A stretch of DNA of 64,000 nucleotides, taken from the NCBI RefSeq assembly GCF_013402815.2, contig NZ_CP058601.1:2480001-2544000 (forward strand). Direction: 5' to 3'. The position numbers were made by a program, and so were the translations under genes. Positions 9,200 through 18,221 of this stretch are shown piece by piece (the first letter of the stretch is position 1; each line of letters begins with the position of its first letter). The notes under the pieces are model-generated. The model saw only the letters and a list, made by a program, of their open reading frames with translations. It ran no database searches and was not told the DNA's origin. Source of the DNA: Natrinema halophilum. Lineage in GTDB: Archaea > Halobacteriota > Halobacteria > Halobacteriales > Natrialbaceae.

Positions 9200-9610
9200 A
9201 TGCATACGGTCGGAACGTTCTCACCGGCGACAACTGAGAGGGCTCGCGAACGCTACGAGGCGGTCGGTCCCGCGGCCCAGACGGTCGTCCGCGAGGTCGC
9301 GAAGGCGATGGAATTCGATCGCCAGGAGTACGACGAACGTGTGACGAGTGACGTCGTCGAGACCGCTCGAGACGCACTCTTCGCAAGCATGCTCGAGGTC
9401 CACGTCGGAAGCCGCCAGGAGTTCGACGAGTGGGTCGCATCCTACGACGGCGAAGTGACGACGGTCGGCCACGAGAGCGTCGACCGCGTCGCCTGGCATG
9501 CAGGGCCCGACAGCGAAGCAGTTGCAGCGACGTACCAGAACGAGGAAGACGCGGCGGTGGCAACGCTTCGTCGGCAGGCTTTCGGACGATTATACCGAGA
9601 TCTGGTCTAG
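9200..9610 (+). CDS. DUF5809 protein
   Basis: The product has 136 residues, starts MHTVGTFSPATTERARERYE, and is mixed alpha/beta with no transmembrane segment. The sequence matches what I recall of the haloarchaeal DUF5809 family. The gene follows the DUF5810 gene by 25 bases on the same strand, and the pairing is commonly seen in haloarchaea. In-frame starts further upstream would overlap the acidic tail of DUF5810 and give Thr/Arg-rich shadow sequence. Function unknown; co-conservation suggests a joint role with DUF5810. Confidence 0.8.
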   Translation: MHTVGTFSPATTERARERYEAVGPAAQTVVREVAKAMEFDRQEYDERVTSDVVETARDALFASMLEVHVGSRQEFDEWVASYDGEVTTVGHESVDRVAWHAGPDSEAVAATYQNEEDAAVATLRRQAFGRLYRDLV

Positions 9611-9915
9611 ACGGTAACAACGATTACCGAACCGATGGAACCGATGACGGACTGGCGTCTCGAGAAACGCAATACGTCAGCGGTCTCGAAACGATAGCAG
9701 TCCCGAAACGATAGCAGTCCCGAAACATAGCAATTGGGGGCGCGATTGCGCGGGTCTTTTTCGGGACTCGAAATCAGAGGTGGCATCATCGAGTCGACAG
9801 CCTCGAAACACGACTGACTAATCGATCTTCCAGAACTGCTCCGGTAACCCGGCCGCATCACCGGCTGAAGTGGCGACCACCAGCTATTATCCCATCGAGC
9901 ACCCACCCTCTCACG
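9611..9915. repeat. Intergenic region with a 17-bp direct repeat
   Basis: No credible gene lies here. The unit CGAAACGATAGCAGTCC occurs at 9687-9703 and 9704-9720, followed by a degenerate third copy from 9721. The remainder before the NUDIX gene shows no recognisable element. Confidence 0.7.
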
Positions 9916-10521
9916 ATGACAGCACCCGACGAGTGGGAACTCCTCGAGGAGCGAACCGAGTACGAGACGGGCTGGTACAACGGCGGCTTCGACCGCCTCG
10001 AGCAGCCAGACGGGAGCGAGAAACGGTACTACTGGGCGGATCTGCCGCCGGCGGTCGTCGTCGTCGCACGGATCGACGCCAGCGTCCACGTGGCGACAGA
10101 AGACACCGCCGATCCCGCGGGCGACGATGCTGAACCTATCGACGACGATCGCCTCCTGTTCGTCGAACAGTACCGTCCGACGATCCGCGAAACCCACCTC
10201 GAGTTGCCTGCGGGAATCGTCGAGGACGGCGAGTCTTACACGGAGGCAGCGGCCCGCGAGCTGGAGGAGGAAACCGGCTTTCGTCCGACGAGTACCGCAC
10301 TCCTTCAGGAGTACGCGGTTGCGACGGGTGTCTTACGACACGACCGCGGCGTCGTCTACGCAGAGGGCCTCGAGCCGGGTCAACGCGAGCACGACAACAA
10401 CGAGTTCCTCGAAGTAACGACGGTGCCGGTCGACGAAGCGGTCGGGCGCGCTCGCGAGGCGCCGGCCAACGATTCGACGCTCTCGGCGCTGCTGTTGGCG
10501 AAAGAAGACGGGCTCCTGTGA
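9916..10521 (+). CDS. NUDIX hydrolase (ADP-ribose pyrophosphatase-like)
   Basis: This 201-residue protein has a complete Nudix box near residues 96-118 (GIVEDGESYTEAAARELEEE then TGF), including the REL-EE core that binds Mg2+. The N-terminal half carries beta-strands and the segment VEQYRP just before the box, which resembles ADP-ribose pyrophosphatases (FVEQYR is typical of NudF-like enzymes). It should cleave a nucleoside diphosphate linked to another moiety in the cytosol. It appears monocistronic. The Asp-rich insertion at about residues 65-80 is probably a halophilic surface loop. Confidence 0.9.
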   Translation: MTAPDEWELLEERTEYETGWYNGGFDRLEQPDGSEKRYYWADLPPAVVVVARIDASVHVATEDTADPAGDDAEPIDDDRLLFVEQYRPTIRETHLELPAGIVEDGESYTEAAARELEEETGFRPTSTALLQEYAVATGVLRHDRGVVYAEGLEPGQREHDNNEFLEVTTVPVDEAVGRAREAPANDSTLSALLLAKEDGLL

Positions 10522-10692
10522 TCGTCCGTAGTCATCGATCGGTCCGCTTTTACAGTCGATATTTCGCCGACGGCGGCCGAAATGGGTCGGGTTCGATGAA
10601 CGGCTTCTGCCGGGCCAGTTCCAGCAGCGGGCCACGACCGGGCCGCACTGGGACCCGCATCCTTATTCGGTCCGCCGCCTAACGCGCCGGTA

Positions 10693-11067
10693 ATGGACGG
10701 CGAAATCTCCACCGACGAGGTCAAGGAACTTCTCGAGGACGACGCCGACGTTCGCATCGTCGACATCCGCGACGAGCGAACCTTCGAACACAGCCACATT
10801 CCCGGCAGCGATAACATTCCATTCCACGAACTGACGAGCCGAGTCGACGAACTCGAGGACGCAGACCACATCGTCACCGTCTGTCCACACGGCAAGGCCA
10901 GCGTCCAGGCCGCACAGCTCATCTCCACCTACGAGGGAACGGCGGACGCCCGCGTCGAAAGCATGGACGGCGGCCTCGAAAAGTACGGGATGAAGTTCGG
11001 CCTCGTCCGCGAGGACGGAGACGAGTCGGGCGACAGCGAATCAGCCCAGCGCGAATCCCCCTTCTAA
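10693..11067 (+). CDS. Rhodanese-like sulfurtransferase domain protein
   Basis: This 124-residue single-domain rhodanese has the conserved VDIRDERTFEHSHIPGSDNI segment (residues about 23-42). The active-site loop has a single cysteine in VCPHGKAS (about residues 62-69), the persulfide-carrying position of the family. It should transfer sulfur to an acceptor in the cytosol. The tail is acidic. The gene is monocistronic, with nothing obvious in its 170-bp upstream spacer. Confidence 0.92.
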   Translation: MDGEISTDEVKELLEDDADVRIVDIRDERTFEHSHIPGSDNIPFHELTSRVDELEDADHIVTVCPHGKASVQAAQLISTYEGTADARVESMDGGLEKYGMKFGLVREDGDESGDSESAQRESPF

Positions 11068-11211
11068 TCGCGCCTCGACCGCCGGTCGCATCCGCTCATG
11101 ACTCGCGGCGGCGGACGGACCGATGACGGTACTGACAGGTAGTAGCGTCGAAACGGTAGTGAACGCGCGGTTCGGTCGTGGTTCGGAAGTCGTCTCAGAG
11201 CATCGCGGGCA

Positions 11212-11505
11212 TTATGCGACGTTGAAGCCGCGGTTCCGAAGGAACTCCTCGATGCGGCCGGTATGATTGCCCTGGAGTTCGATTTGGTCGTCCTCGACGG
11301 TCCCTCCACAGGCGAATTTGGACTTGAGATCCGACGAGAGACTGTCCAGATCGACATCCTTCGGATCGAATCCTTCGACTATCGTTACCTCTTTCCCGTA
11401 TCTGCGCTCGTCAATGCGGATGTTGAGTTGCTGTTGGCCCTTGGCCACGTCTTCACAGACGCAGAGTTCCTGGGGCAGCCCGCACGTCGAGCAGACTTCC
11501 GACAT
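11212..11505 (-). CDS. Translation initiation factor aIF1 (SUI1 family)
   Basis: The product is 97 residues. A Cys-rich N-terminus ([14 protein letters not shown]) is followed by the SUI1 domain with its conserved strands ([20 protein letters not shown]) and the FACGGTV turn. The ending [16 protein letters not shown] is typical of archaeal aIF1. It should bind the small ribosomal subunit and help select the start codon. The four-cysteine N-terminus is a common archaeal feature and may bind zinc. A TATA-like box about 28 bases upstream suggests a leaderless transcript. Confidence 0.95.
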   Translation of the reverse strand: MSEVCSTCGLPQELCVCEDVAKGQQQLNIRIDERRYGKEVTIVEGFDPKDVDLDSLSSDLKSKFACGGTVEDDQIELQGNHTGRIEEFLRNRGFNVA

Positions 11506-11525
11506 TACGTTCGTTGCTATGAAAC

Positions 11526-11539
11526 GGGCATATTAAACA
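11526..11539 (-). promoter_or_regulatory. TATA-like promoter element for aIF1
   Basis: On the minus strand the AT-rich run TGTTTAATATGCC is centred about 28 bases before the ATG at 11505. That is the distance expected for a leaderless haloarchaeal transcript. Confidence 0.6.
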
Positions 11540-11666
11540 CTATCGGGACCCGCATGCCTTCGCATGGTTCTTTTTGAGTGTTCGATAGGGGCCCCGGTGG
11601 ATAGAAATGTGAATACCGATCGACGTCCCGACTCGGTCGGGGTCGTCTCGACGACGGTAACCGGTC

Positions 11667-13973
11667 TCATCGGAGGCGACCGAGAATCGGCAGTCGATCT
11701 CGAGCGAGTTCGTCGACGATCGAAATCGCTTCGTCGGCTTCTGCTCTCGTGACCCCACCGCCGTAGACCGTACGTTCGTGGTATTCGAGCACTCGCTCGG
11801 TCCGCGGATCGATCGGCTCTTCACCGTCCGTTTCGGCTGCTTCCGAGATAGCCGTCACGTACGCTCGAGGTGACTCGGATCGACGCCGCGGCCGATACCG
11901 TCGCGCCAGTAGTCGCTCGAGTCGCCGATACGCGCGTTCGGCGTCGCGGTCGGGGTCAGCTCGGAATCCGTGCCAGTAGATGCCGACTGCGCGACGGATG
12001 CGCGCCGGTGCGCCGGTTCGTCGTGCGCTCGCAGCGAGGCCGACGGCCAGCACCAGACCGACGGCCGCCGTCTCGCGTGCGAACGCGACGAGTCGATCGT
12101 GCCACGACTCATCACCTCCGGTAGCGTTCGCCGTCCCGTTGCGGAAATCGTCAGTGCTGTCGTTCGACTCGGAATCCGTGTCCCGTGGATCAGTCTCGTT
12201 GGGGGACGTTCGGTCTGACGTCGTCTCGTTCTCGGTGGGTGTCGGCTCGGGTGATTCGGTATCGCCGGGATCGGCGGGCGATTCGTCGTTCCTGTTGGGG
12301 ATGGGGACGTTCTCGCTCTCTTCGGTATCAACGTCCTCGTTTCCGTTCGCACGGGCCTCCTGGAGACGATCGATGTGGACTTCGGAGCGGCTGTCACCCG
12401 GTGTTGGATCGAACCGGACCCAGCCGTGGTCCGGGAAGTAGACTTCGACCCAGGCGTGAGCGTCGAGTCCCCGGACGAGGTATTCGTTATCGTCGACCTG
12501 CTGGCCGCTCGTATACCCTGTAACGTAGCGGGCCGGGACGCCCTCTTCACGGAGCATCTGGGTCATCGTCGTTGCGAAGTAGACGCAGTATCCCTCGTCC
12601 ATCTCGAGTAAGAATCCCTCGGCCACGTTTCCGTCGGGTTTGGATACTTTGAGAGAGTACTCCTTGGTGGACTCGAGATGGTCTTCGATTGCGACCGCCG
12701 TCTCGTACGGAGTATCAGCATCCGCCGTGATTTCGGCAGTACGTTCCTGGAACTCGCTTGAGGTCCCTTCGGGGGTCTGGAGGTAGTGATTGGTGATCGC
12801 GTCAGGATAGTCCGTCCCCGCGGCACGAAGATCGCTCGGTTCGGCGTCGACGATCGCGCTTTCGACGGTATAGCTGTCACCTTTTTGGAGTGGCTTCTCG
12901 GGCCGCGGCTGGCCGTGTGTGGAGACGGTCGCCCGTTGTGCGGTCTCGCCGTCGATGGAGACCGGATGTGGCGCGACGGGCATGATTCCCAGTTTCGTTT
13001 CGGCGGTGAAGGTCTGTTCGACCGTCTCGTAGTCGCCGGGCGGGGCGTCGATCCCCCCGTTGTACGGGTTGCTCTGACCCGTTCGGACCCATTCGTTGCC
13101 GGTAAACCGGTCGTAGACACCCGTCCGCCAGTACGATCGACGGTCTGATTCGACGGTAAATCGGACTTCCGGCGAGAGGGCGACCTGGCCAGAGATGCCT
13201 GACCGCTGCGGCGAGGTATCGATCGTCGCCTCGAGCGTGCCCGATTCGCCCTGGACGAGGTGGGTCGGGCCAGCCGGTTCTCCGGGAACGGCCGTCACGG
13301 TCAACGAAAGGACGATGGCCAGTGCGAACATGACTATCAGCAGGTCCGCCTGTGCGATCGACCCACCCCGGTTCTCGAATTCGCCGAACGCGACGGCACC
13401 GATCGCAGCGAGGGTACCGGTCAGGGTGACCAACGATCCGGCGTCGCCGGTCAAGACGAGAAACCCGAGCGCGGCGCCGCCGAGAGCGGCGCTCGAGGCG
13501 TATCGGCCTCGGAGGGCCAGATACCACGAAAGGAAAACCGGGGCTGGCGCGAAGCCGAGCGTCCACACGCCCGCTTGAACCATCCGGAGCAGCGGTAACC
13601 CGGTCAGGAGTGCGACGGTGTCGGAGACGATGGCGCCGGTCGACGTGAAGACGACGCCCAGATCGACGCCAGCCGAGGTGAGGTAGTAGGCAAATCCGAA
13701 CCCGGCTGCCGACAGCGCGAGCGCGGCGGCCGTTCGCGGACGGATCGTCCGGGCGAATACCGTCGCAGCGAGAAGCGCCACCCCGACGAGGGTGATCAGC
13801 GATTGCGTCCCGCCGACGACGTGCGTTACCCCGTACAGAACGTTCACGTACGAGGCCGTTAGCGCCAGCACGCAGCCGAGTGCGAGCCAGCGGACGCCAT
13901 CGGTGTCACGGGAGTCGTCCGTACCGGTCGATATCGTTCGATCGCCGGCGTGGGTAGCCGACCCGGTGCTCAT
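11667..13973 (-). CDS. Membrane-anchored transglutaminase-like protein (TgpA/DUF3488 type)
   Basis: This 768-residue protein has about six or seven N-terminal transmembrane helices (residues about 28-215), then a large extracytoplasmic part. The transglutaminase-like triad is visible: Cys in DEGYCVYFATTM, His in GLDAHAWVEVYF and Asp in WVRFDPTPG. An acidic Ser/Thr/Glu/Pro-rich stretch follows, then another hydrophobic segment (about 628-645) and a basic C-terminal domain. The enzyme would crosslink or cleave peptides outside the cell. It is the last gene of a MoxR-DUF58-transglutaminase operon, with an ATGA overlap to the DUF58 gene. Target unknown. Confidence 0.92.
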   Translation of the reverse strand: MSTGSATHAGDRTISTGTDDSRDTDGVRWLALGCVLALTASYVNVLYGVTHVVGGTQSLITLVGVALLAATVFARTIRPRTAAALALSAAGFGFAYYLTSAGVDLGVVFTSTGAIVSDTVALLTGLPLLRMVQAGVWTLGFAPAPVFLSWYLALRGRYASSAALGGAALGFLVLTGDAGSLVTLTGTLAAIGAVAFGEFENRGGSIAQADLLIVMFALAIVLSLTVTAVPGEPAGPTHLVQGESGTLEATIDTSPQRSGISGQVALSPEVRFTVESDRRSYWRTGVYDRFTGNEWVRTGQSNPYNGGIDAPPGDYETVEQTFTAETKLGIMPVAPHPVSIDGETAQRATVSTHGQPRPEKPLQKGDSYTVESAIVDAEPSDLRAAGTDYPDAITNHYLQTPEGTSSEFQERTAEITADADTPYETAVAIEDHLESTKEYSLKVSKPDGNVAEGFLLEMDEGYCVYFATTMTQMLREEGVPARYVTGYTSGQQVDDNEYLVRGLDAHAWVEVYFPDHGWVRFDPTPGDSRSEVHIDRLQEARANGNEDVDTEESENVPIPNRNDESPADPGDTESPEPTPTENETTSDRTSPNETDPRDTDSESNDSTDDFRNGTANATGGDESWHDRLVAFARETAAVGLVLAVGLAASARRTGAPARIRRAVGIYWHGFRADPDRDAERAYRRLERLLARRYRPRRRSESPRAYVTAISEAAETDGEEPIDPRTERVLEYHERTVYGGGVTRAEADEAISIVDELARDRLPILGRLR

Positions 13974-15073
13974 GCGGTCACCTCCGGCGAACTGTCGGTG
14001 TCCCGGCCCGTGCTATCGTCGGGACCGGGCCCGACTCGCGATATTCGACTCTCCTCGCCGTTTTCGTCACGGCCGCAGAGCCGACCGAACGGTATCTCGC
14101 GGTCGTCGACGAGTATCGTCGTCCCGTCCGCGTCAGTTCGAACCAGAACGTCTGCATCTCGCCGCGTGTACTCCGGAAGTTCGCCGGGCTCGGCGACTGC
14201 CAGCCGCCGCAACAGCTCGCGGTGGTGCGTTCGTCCCGTTCCCGGCGGGTGCGCCACGTCAGGGAGATCGATTCCGACCGGTGCACCCAGCTCGAGGAGA
14301 TAGGTCGCGACGCTGGCAGCAGCTGCGGCCATCTCGTCGCCGCGGTCGATGTCTCCGTCGGACCGACCCGCGCGACACTCGGCTGCGACCGTAACGGCGC
14401 CGGCCTCGTCGCCGTCGGCGTACTCCATGACGTTCAGGGTATCGTCTGCGCGTTTGGCGGCGCTCTTCCAGTGGACGTCACGCAGCGGATCTCCGTTGCG
14501 ATACTCACGAAGGTGGTCGAATTCCTCGTGATCGTGTCGATCGGCGACGCTGGAGAGCGTCTGCAGGTCGGCAACGGACCCGTGACCCAGTTCACGGATG
14601 TGCGGATAGACGAGGACTGGGGTCGTGGTCTCGTATTCGAACCGGCGCTCTACGAGCCCGAGGATGTCGCGAACCGCGATCGATAGCGGGCCGACTTGCC
14701 GCTCGCCCCGTTGCTCGAGGCTCACGTCGTACGAAACCGTCTCGCCGGTCCCGAGGGTCGTTTCCACGATCGGTTCGTCGGTGGTCGAAAGTCCGTCGCC
14801 GACTGTATCGTGAACGGACGCCGCAACGGGCCGCTGGCTCTCGATATCGACCTCGATTCGTCGCTGCTCCCCGATGAATCCGTCGGAGACGGACTGACGG
14901 TCGACGCGTGGCCGGTCGGTACGGATGACGGCGACGAGGCCGGCCAACAGGACGACAGACAGTGGCACGACGACTGCGTTTAGCGCTCGGGGGCCAGACC
15001 CCCAGCTCATCGCGACGGCGACGAATATCACGGCGACGACGCTCCATCCGCGAATCGTGAGTCTCGGCCTCAT
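13970..15073 (-). CDS. DUF58 domain protein
   Basis: This 367-residue protein has two N-terminal transmembrane helices (about 10-28 and 32-48). The DUF58 signature LREYRNGDPLRDVHWKSAAK lies near residues 190-210. The C-terminal part resembles a von Willebrand-type fold without an obvious complete metal site. DUF58 proteins occur with MoxR ATPases and are thought to assist assembly or maturation of cell-envelope or exported complexes. It overlaps both the upstream MoxR and downstream transglutaminase genes by ATGA, showing tight translational coupling. Confidence 0.93.
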   Translation of the reverse strand: MRPRLTIRGWSVVAVIFVAVAMSWGSGPRALNAVVVPLSVVLLAGLVAVIRTDRPRVDRQSVSDGFIGEQRRIEVDIESQRPVAASVHDTVGDGLSTTDEPIVETTLGTGETVSYDVSLEQRGERQVGPLSIAVRDILGLVERRFEYETTTPVLVYPHIRELGHGSVADLQTLSSVADRHDHEEFDHLREYRNGDPLRDVHWKSAAKRADDTLNVMEYADGDEAGAVTVAAECRAGRSDGDIDRGDEMAAAAASVATYLLELGAPVGIDLPDVAHPPGTGRTHHRELLRRLAVAEPGELPEYTRRDADVLVRTDADGTTILVDDREIPFGRLCGRDENGEESRISRVGPGPDDSTGRDTDSSPEVTA

Positions 15074-16050
15074 TCGACGGGAACACGCTCGAGTGCATCC
15101 TCGACGACTGCCGTCCCATCTCGTTCGCGACCAGTCGTCTTGATTCGGTGACTCATCACTACTGGTGCCTCGATTTGAACGTCGTCCGGGATCACGTACT
15201 CGCGGCCGTCGGTGACGGCGCGCGCCTGCGCGGCACGCAGCAGCGAGATCGTCCCTCGAGGGCTAACGCCGATATGGGCGTTCTCGCGGGTGAACGCGGC
15301 CAGCCGCGTCGTATATTTTCGGACTGGCTCGGCAACCTGAACGGTCGACACGGTTTCGCGTGCGGCAACGAGGGTCTCGCGGTCGGTCACCGACTCCAGG
15401 GATTCGATAGGGTGGTCGCCGACCGTTCGGCCGAGCAACTCGGCTTCCTCATCGGGATCGGGATAGCCCAAATGGAGCTTCTTCATGAAGCGGTCGACTT
15501 CGGCAAAGGGTAAGTCGTAGGTGCGATTCGGTTCGACGGCGTTCTGGGTCGCGATAACGATAAACGGCATCGGGAGGTCGCGGGTCGTTCCGTCGACGGT
15601 CACCTGCCCCTCTTCCATGGCTTCGAGCAACGCCGCCTGGGTTTTCGGCGGTGCACGGTTTATCTCGTCGCCGAGGACGATATTCCCGAAGACGGGACCC
15701 GACTGAAACTCGAATTCGCGGGTCTTCTGGTTAAAAACGTTGACGCCGGTGACGTCGGTCGGGAGGAGGTCCGGCGTGAACTGGACGCGGCTGAACGTAC
15801 AGTCGACGGATCTGGCGATCGACCGTGCGAGCATCGTTTTGCCGACCCCGGGGACGTCGTCAAGCAGAACGTGGCCGCGCCCGAGAATGGCGGTGACGAC
15901 GTGTTCGATCACGTCTTCGTGGCCGACGATAACGCGCGAGACGTTCGCCTCGATGTCAGCACAGAGCCGTTCGACTGTCGATACGGAGGGGGCATCGTCA
16001 TCGACCGTCGAATCGGTACCTGTATCCGCTGTCGGGTTGACATTAGTCAT
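15070..16050 (-). CDS. MoxR family AAA+ ATPase
   Basis: The product is 326 residues. Walker A is GVGKT near residue 68, Walker B is IVLGDEINRAPPKTQ near residues 124-138, and the sensor region is FIVIATQNAVEPN. This sequence order is characteristic of MoxR ATPases. It should act as an ATP-driven chaperone for partner proteins, most likely the DUF58 and transglutaminase products of the same operon. The gene is first in the operon. A 250-bp spacer separates it from the cold-shock gene. Confidence 0.95.
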   Translation of the reverse strand: MTNVNPTADTGTDSTVDDDAPSVSTVERLCADIEANVSRVIVGHEDVIEHVVTAILGRGHVLLDDVPGVGKTMLARSIARSVDCTFSRVQFTPDLLPTDVTGVNVFNQKTREFEFQSGPVFGNIVLGDEINRAPPKTQAALLEAMEEGQVTVDGTTRDLPMPFIVIATQNAVEPNRTYDLPFAEVDRFMKKLHLGYPDPDEEAELLGRTVGDHPIESLESVTDRETLVAARETVSTVQVAEPVRKYTTRLAAFTRENAHIGVSPRGTISLLRAAQARAVTDGREYVIPDDVQIEAPVVMSHRIKTTGRERDGTAVVEDALERVPVE

Positions 16051-16300
16051 ATTCTCTAAGATTTCCGCGGAGCCCGGGCGGCCCGGTCATTACTTCGCCA
16101 TCCGTTCCTCTGGAACATATGTTTTATGCCATATGAAATACCAGTCGAAAGAGAAGAACGATGGCGCGGTGTCATCACTGCGTTCGCCGGACCTGCCATC
16201 GCGCCAATTCCTCGACCTCGTGTGATCGATATCGACGAACTCGGAAGTGGCGCCGCTCACGGAATGACGGTCTGAAAACGATACTCCCTGCCGGAATCGT

Positions 16301-16495
16301 CTAGAGCCGTTCGACGCTCGTCGCCCGTGGCCCCTTCTCAGCTTCGACAATTTCGAACTCCAGTTCCTGACCCTCCTCCAGATCAGGGCCGCCGATGTCC
16401 TCCATGTGGAAGAACACGTCCTCGTCCGCGTCGTCGGTTTCGATGAATCCGTAACCGCCAGTGTCGTTGAAGAATGCGACCGTACCTTTCGCCAT
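16301..16495 (-). CDS. cspA: Cold-shock domain protein
   Basis: This 64-residue CspA-type protein starts MAKGTVAFFNDTGGYGFIET. RNP1-like (GGYGFIET) and RNP2-like (VFFHMED) motifs are present. It binds single-stranded nucleic acids and acts as an RNA chaperone. The Lys-rich surface of bacterial Csp is replaced by acidic residues, as in haloarchaeal homologues. ATG at 16495 is the canonical start; a longer in-frame extension is not family-like. A strong TATA box lies about 36 bases upstream. Confidence 0.96.
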   Translation of the reverse strand: MAKGTVAFFNDTGGYGFIETDDADEDVFFHMEDIGGPDLEEGQELEFEIVEAEKGPRATSVERL

Positions 16496-16525
16496 TGCAA
16501 GTAAACAAACCCACGACGAAGATAT

Positions 16526-16535
16526 AAATGTTCGG
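16526..16535 (-). promoter_or_regulatory. TATA box of cspA
   Basis: The minus strand reads CATTTATATC here, a strong archaeal TATA-like sequence. It is about 36 bases before the ATG at 16495, implying a leader of roughly ten bases. Confidence 0.65.
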
Positions 16536-16591
16536 GGGCACACTCGCAGGCGCACCTCGAGATGACGGTCAGTACCGTTTCACTCGTTGGT

Positions 16592-16852
16592 TCACCACTC
16601 TTTGCAATCCGGACAGACCAGTTCGCCGTCGTCACGCCAGACGCGATCGGTCGTCCGTTTACAGTTCCAACAGCTGTATTCGCCGGACGCGTACGTCGAG
16701 AATCCAACGTCGCGGGCGCCGATCTTCGATTCGCTATCAGGATTCGAGTCGACGGGTGGCATCCCGGCGACGTCGTTCGAGTCCGGTGACTCGTCACCCG
16801 TCTCCTCGTCGGTTGCCGTCGTGAAGTCCGAAAGCGTCGCGTCGTCGGTCAC
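16592..16852 (-). CDS. Small zinc-ribbon protein (DUF7573-like)
   Basis: This 86-residue protein has an acidic, flexible N-terminal part. The C-terminal zinc ribbon has CWNCK and CPDCKEW knuckles, with RRWRDDG-like spacing between them (DRVWRDDGELVCPDCKEW). The ending CKEW is typical of a haloarchaeal small zinc-finger family that I recall as DUF7573. GTG at 16852 is chosen because DDATLSDF follows it. A TATA-like TTAAGC also lies about 27 bases upstream, consistent with leaderless transcription. Function unknown. Confidence 0.72.
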   Translation of the reverse strand: MTDDATLSDFTTATDEETGDESPDSNDVAGMPPVDSNPDSESKIGARDVGFSTYASGEYSCWNCKRTTDRVWRDDGELVCPDCKEW

Positions 16853-16939
16853 GAATCGAGAGACGAACGGCGACAGCTTAATCGCTCCGCCGGTGCGGGA
16901 CCGGCACGGCCAAGTAGGACCGGTAACAACCCCCCGAAC

Positions 16940-17134
16940 ATGGACACGTTCACGCCGATGAACATCATTGTGGACAACCTCGTCGAATTGACCGAGCTCT
17001 TCAGCGACGTGGCGATGGGCGCGGGACTCGCACCACTGCTGATCCTGGTCGGGGCACTCCTCGTCGTCTTCACGATGGGCGTCTTCGGCCTCCTCACCCT
17101 CGGGGCGGTCGGGAACCTCTTCACCGCGAGCTGA
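16940..17134 (+). CDS. Small single-span membrane protein
   Basis: The 64-residue product has an amphipathic N-terminus (VDNLVELTELFSDVAM). One long hydrophobic segment follows, from about residue 30 to 60 (LLILVGALLVVFTMGVFGLL). Codon use matches the neighbours, and the start is preceded by a short GC-rich spacer. It faces away from the zinc-ribbon gene. No known motif; probably a small membrane protein of unknown role. Confidence 0.7.
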   Translation: MDTFTPMNIIVDNLVELTELFSDVAMGAGLAPLLILVGALLVVFTMGVFGLLTLGAVGNLFTAS

Positions 17135-17168
17135 GACGCTTTCGAACCGTCCCGACACGACGGACTTC

Positions 17169-18221
17169 TCACTGATCAGTCGCGCGAGCGAGCGCCTCGC
17201 TCGCCCGCCTGATCGCGTCCTCGAGGTCCGGCCCGAGCGGCGAGCCGACGACGATACCGTCGACGTGGGTCAGCGCCGCCTCGAATCGGTCGGCGACCGT
17301 TTCGGTCGTCCCGGCGATACAGAATGCGTCGATCATCGCCGGGGTAACGCGGTCGAATGCCGCGGTCAGATCTCCGCGCTCTAACGCGTCGCTTACCGCA
17401 GCCGCTGCCTCGCGGTCGATATCGTGGCGTTCGAGGACCTGCTCTGTGGCACCACCGGCGATGAACGCGACCGGCGGTCGAGCGGCTTCGCGCGCGTCGA
17501 TTTCGTCGCCGGCAACACTGACGGCTCCGAACGCGAGCGTTTCGAACGGTCCGCGATCCGCCGGCCGTTCTGCTACCCCCTGCTCGAGTTCGCCCGCTGC
17601 CCACTCGAGGTCTCGCGGATGGGCGGCGTTGATGAGCACGCCGTCAGCGTGCTTTGCGCTCATCCGAAGCATGTGAGGGCCCTGTGCGCCGACGTAGACT
17701 GGAATTTCTCCGGACGGCGGCTCGAGGTTCAGCGACGCGTCTCGCGCGGTAAACGTTCCCTCGTGGGTGACCGTTTCGCCCGTCCAGAGGTCGCGTGCGA
17801 GGTCGAACGTCTCGAGGACGCGCCGCAGCGGCCGCTCACGTTCGAACCCGAGGTTAGAAAGCGTAGAGCGGTCGCCGGCGCCGACGCCGAAAACGGCTCG
17901 GCCGTCACTGACCTCGTCGATCGTCGCCGTCTGGGCGGCGAGTTTCACCGGATGGGTCTCGTAGGGGTTGACCACACCCGGTCCGAGCCGAATTTCGTCG
18001 GTTGCGTCGGCAATCCGTGAGAGGACGACGAACGGGTCCCGGTTGAAATAGTGGCTGCTCGTGAATGCGACGTCGAAGCCCTCCTTCTCCGCGACCGCGG
18101 CGAGATCGGCCACCCGTTCGGGGGGGTGTTCAGGGGTGAGTTCGATCGCCCACGTTGCCTCCGACGATCCCGACTGGTCGGCAGTCCCCGTCGTCTCTGG
18201 CGTCTCCGTCCGGTCCGTCAC
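17169..18221 (-). CDS. F420-dependent LLM-class oxidoreductase
   Basis: This 350-residue TIM-barrel protein belongs to the luciferase-like/Mer family. WAIELTPEHPPE opens the barrel. AFTSSHYFNRDPF and LGPGVVNPYETHP form the conserved F420-site region, and FGVGAGDRS and VYVGAQGPHML are typical LLM segments. It should use coenzyme F420 for hydride transfer; the substrate is unknown. GTG at 18221 overlaps the cofE stop as GTGA, so it is preferred over the start five codons upstream. Coupling to the F420 ligase gene supports the cofactor assignment. Confidence 0.88.
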   Translation of the reverse strand: MTDRTETPETTGTADQSGSSEATWAIELTPEHPPERVADLAAVAEKEGFDVAFTSSHYFNRDPFVVLSRIADATDEIRLGPGVVNPYETHPVKLAAQTATIDEVSDGRAVFGVGAGDRSTLSNLGFERERPLRRVLETFDLARDLWTGETVTHEGTFTARDASLNLEPPSGEIPVYVGAQGPHMLRMSAKHADGVLINAAHPRDLEWAAGELEQGVAERPADRGPFETLAFGAVSVAGDEIDAREAARPPVAFIAGGATEQVLERHDIDREAAAAVSDALERGDLTAAFDRVTPAMIDAFCIAGTTETVADRFEAALTHVDGIVVGSPLGPDLEDAIRRASEALARATDQ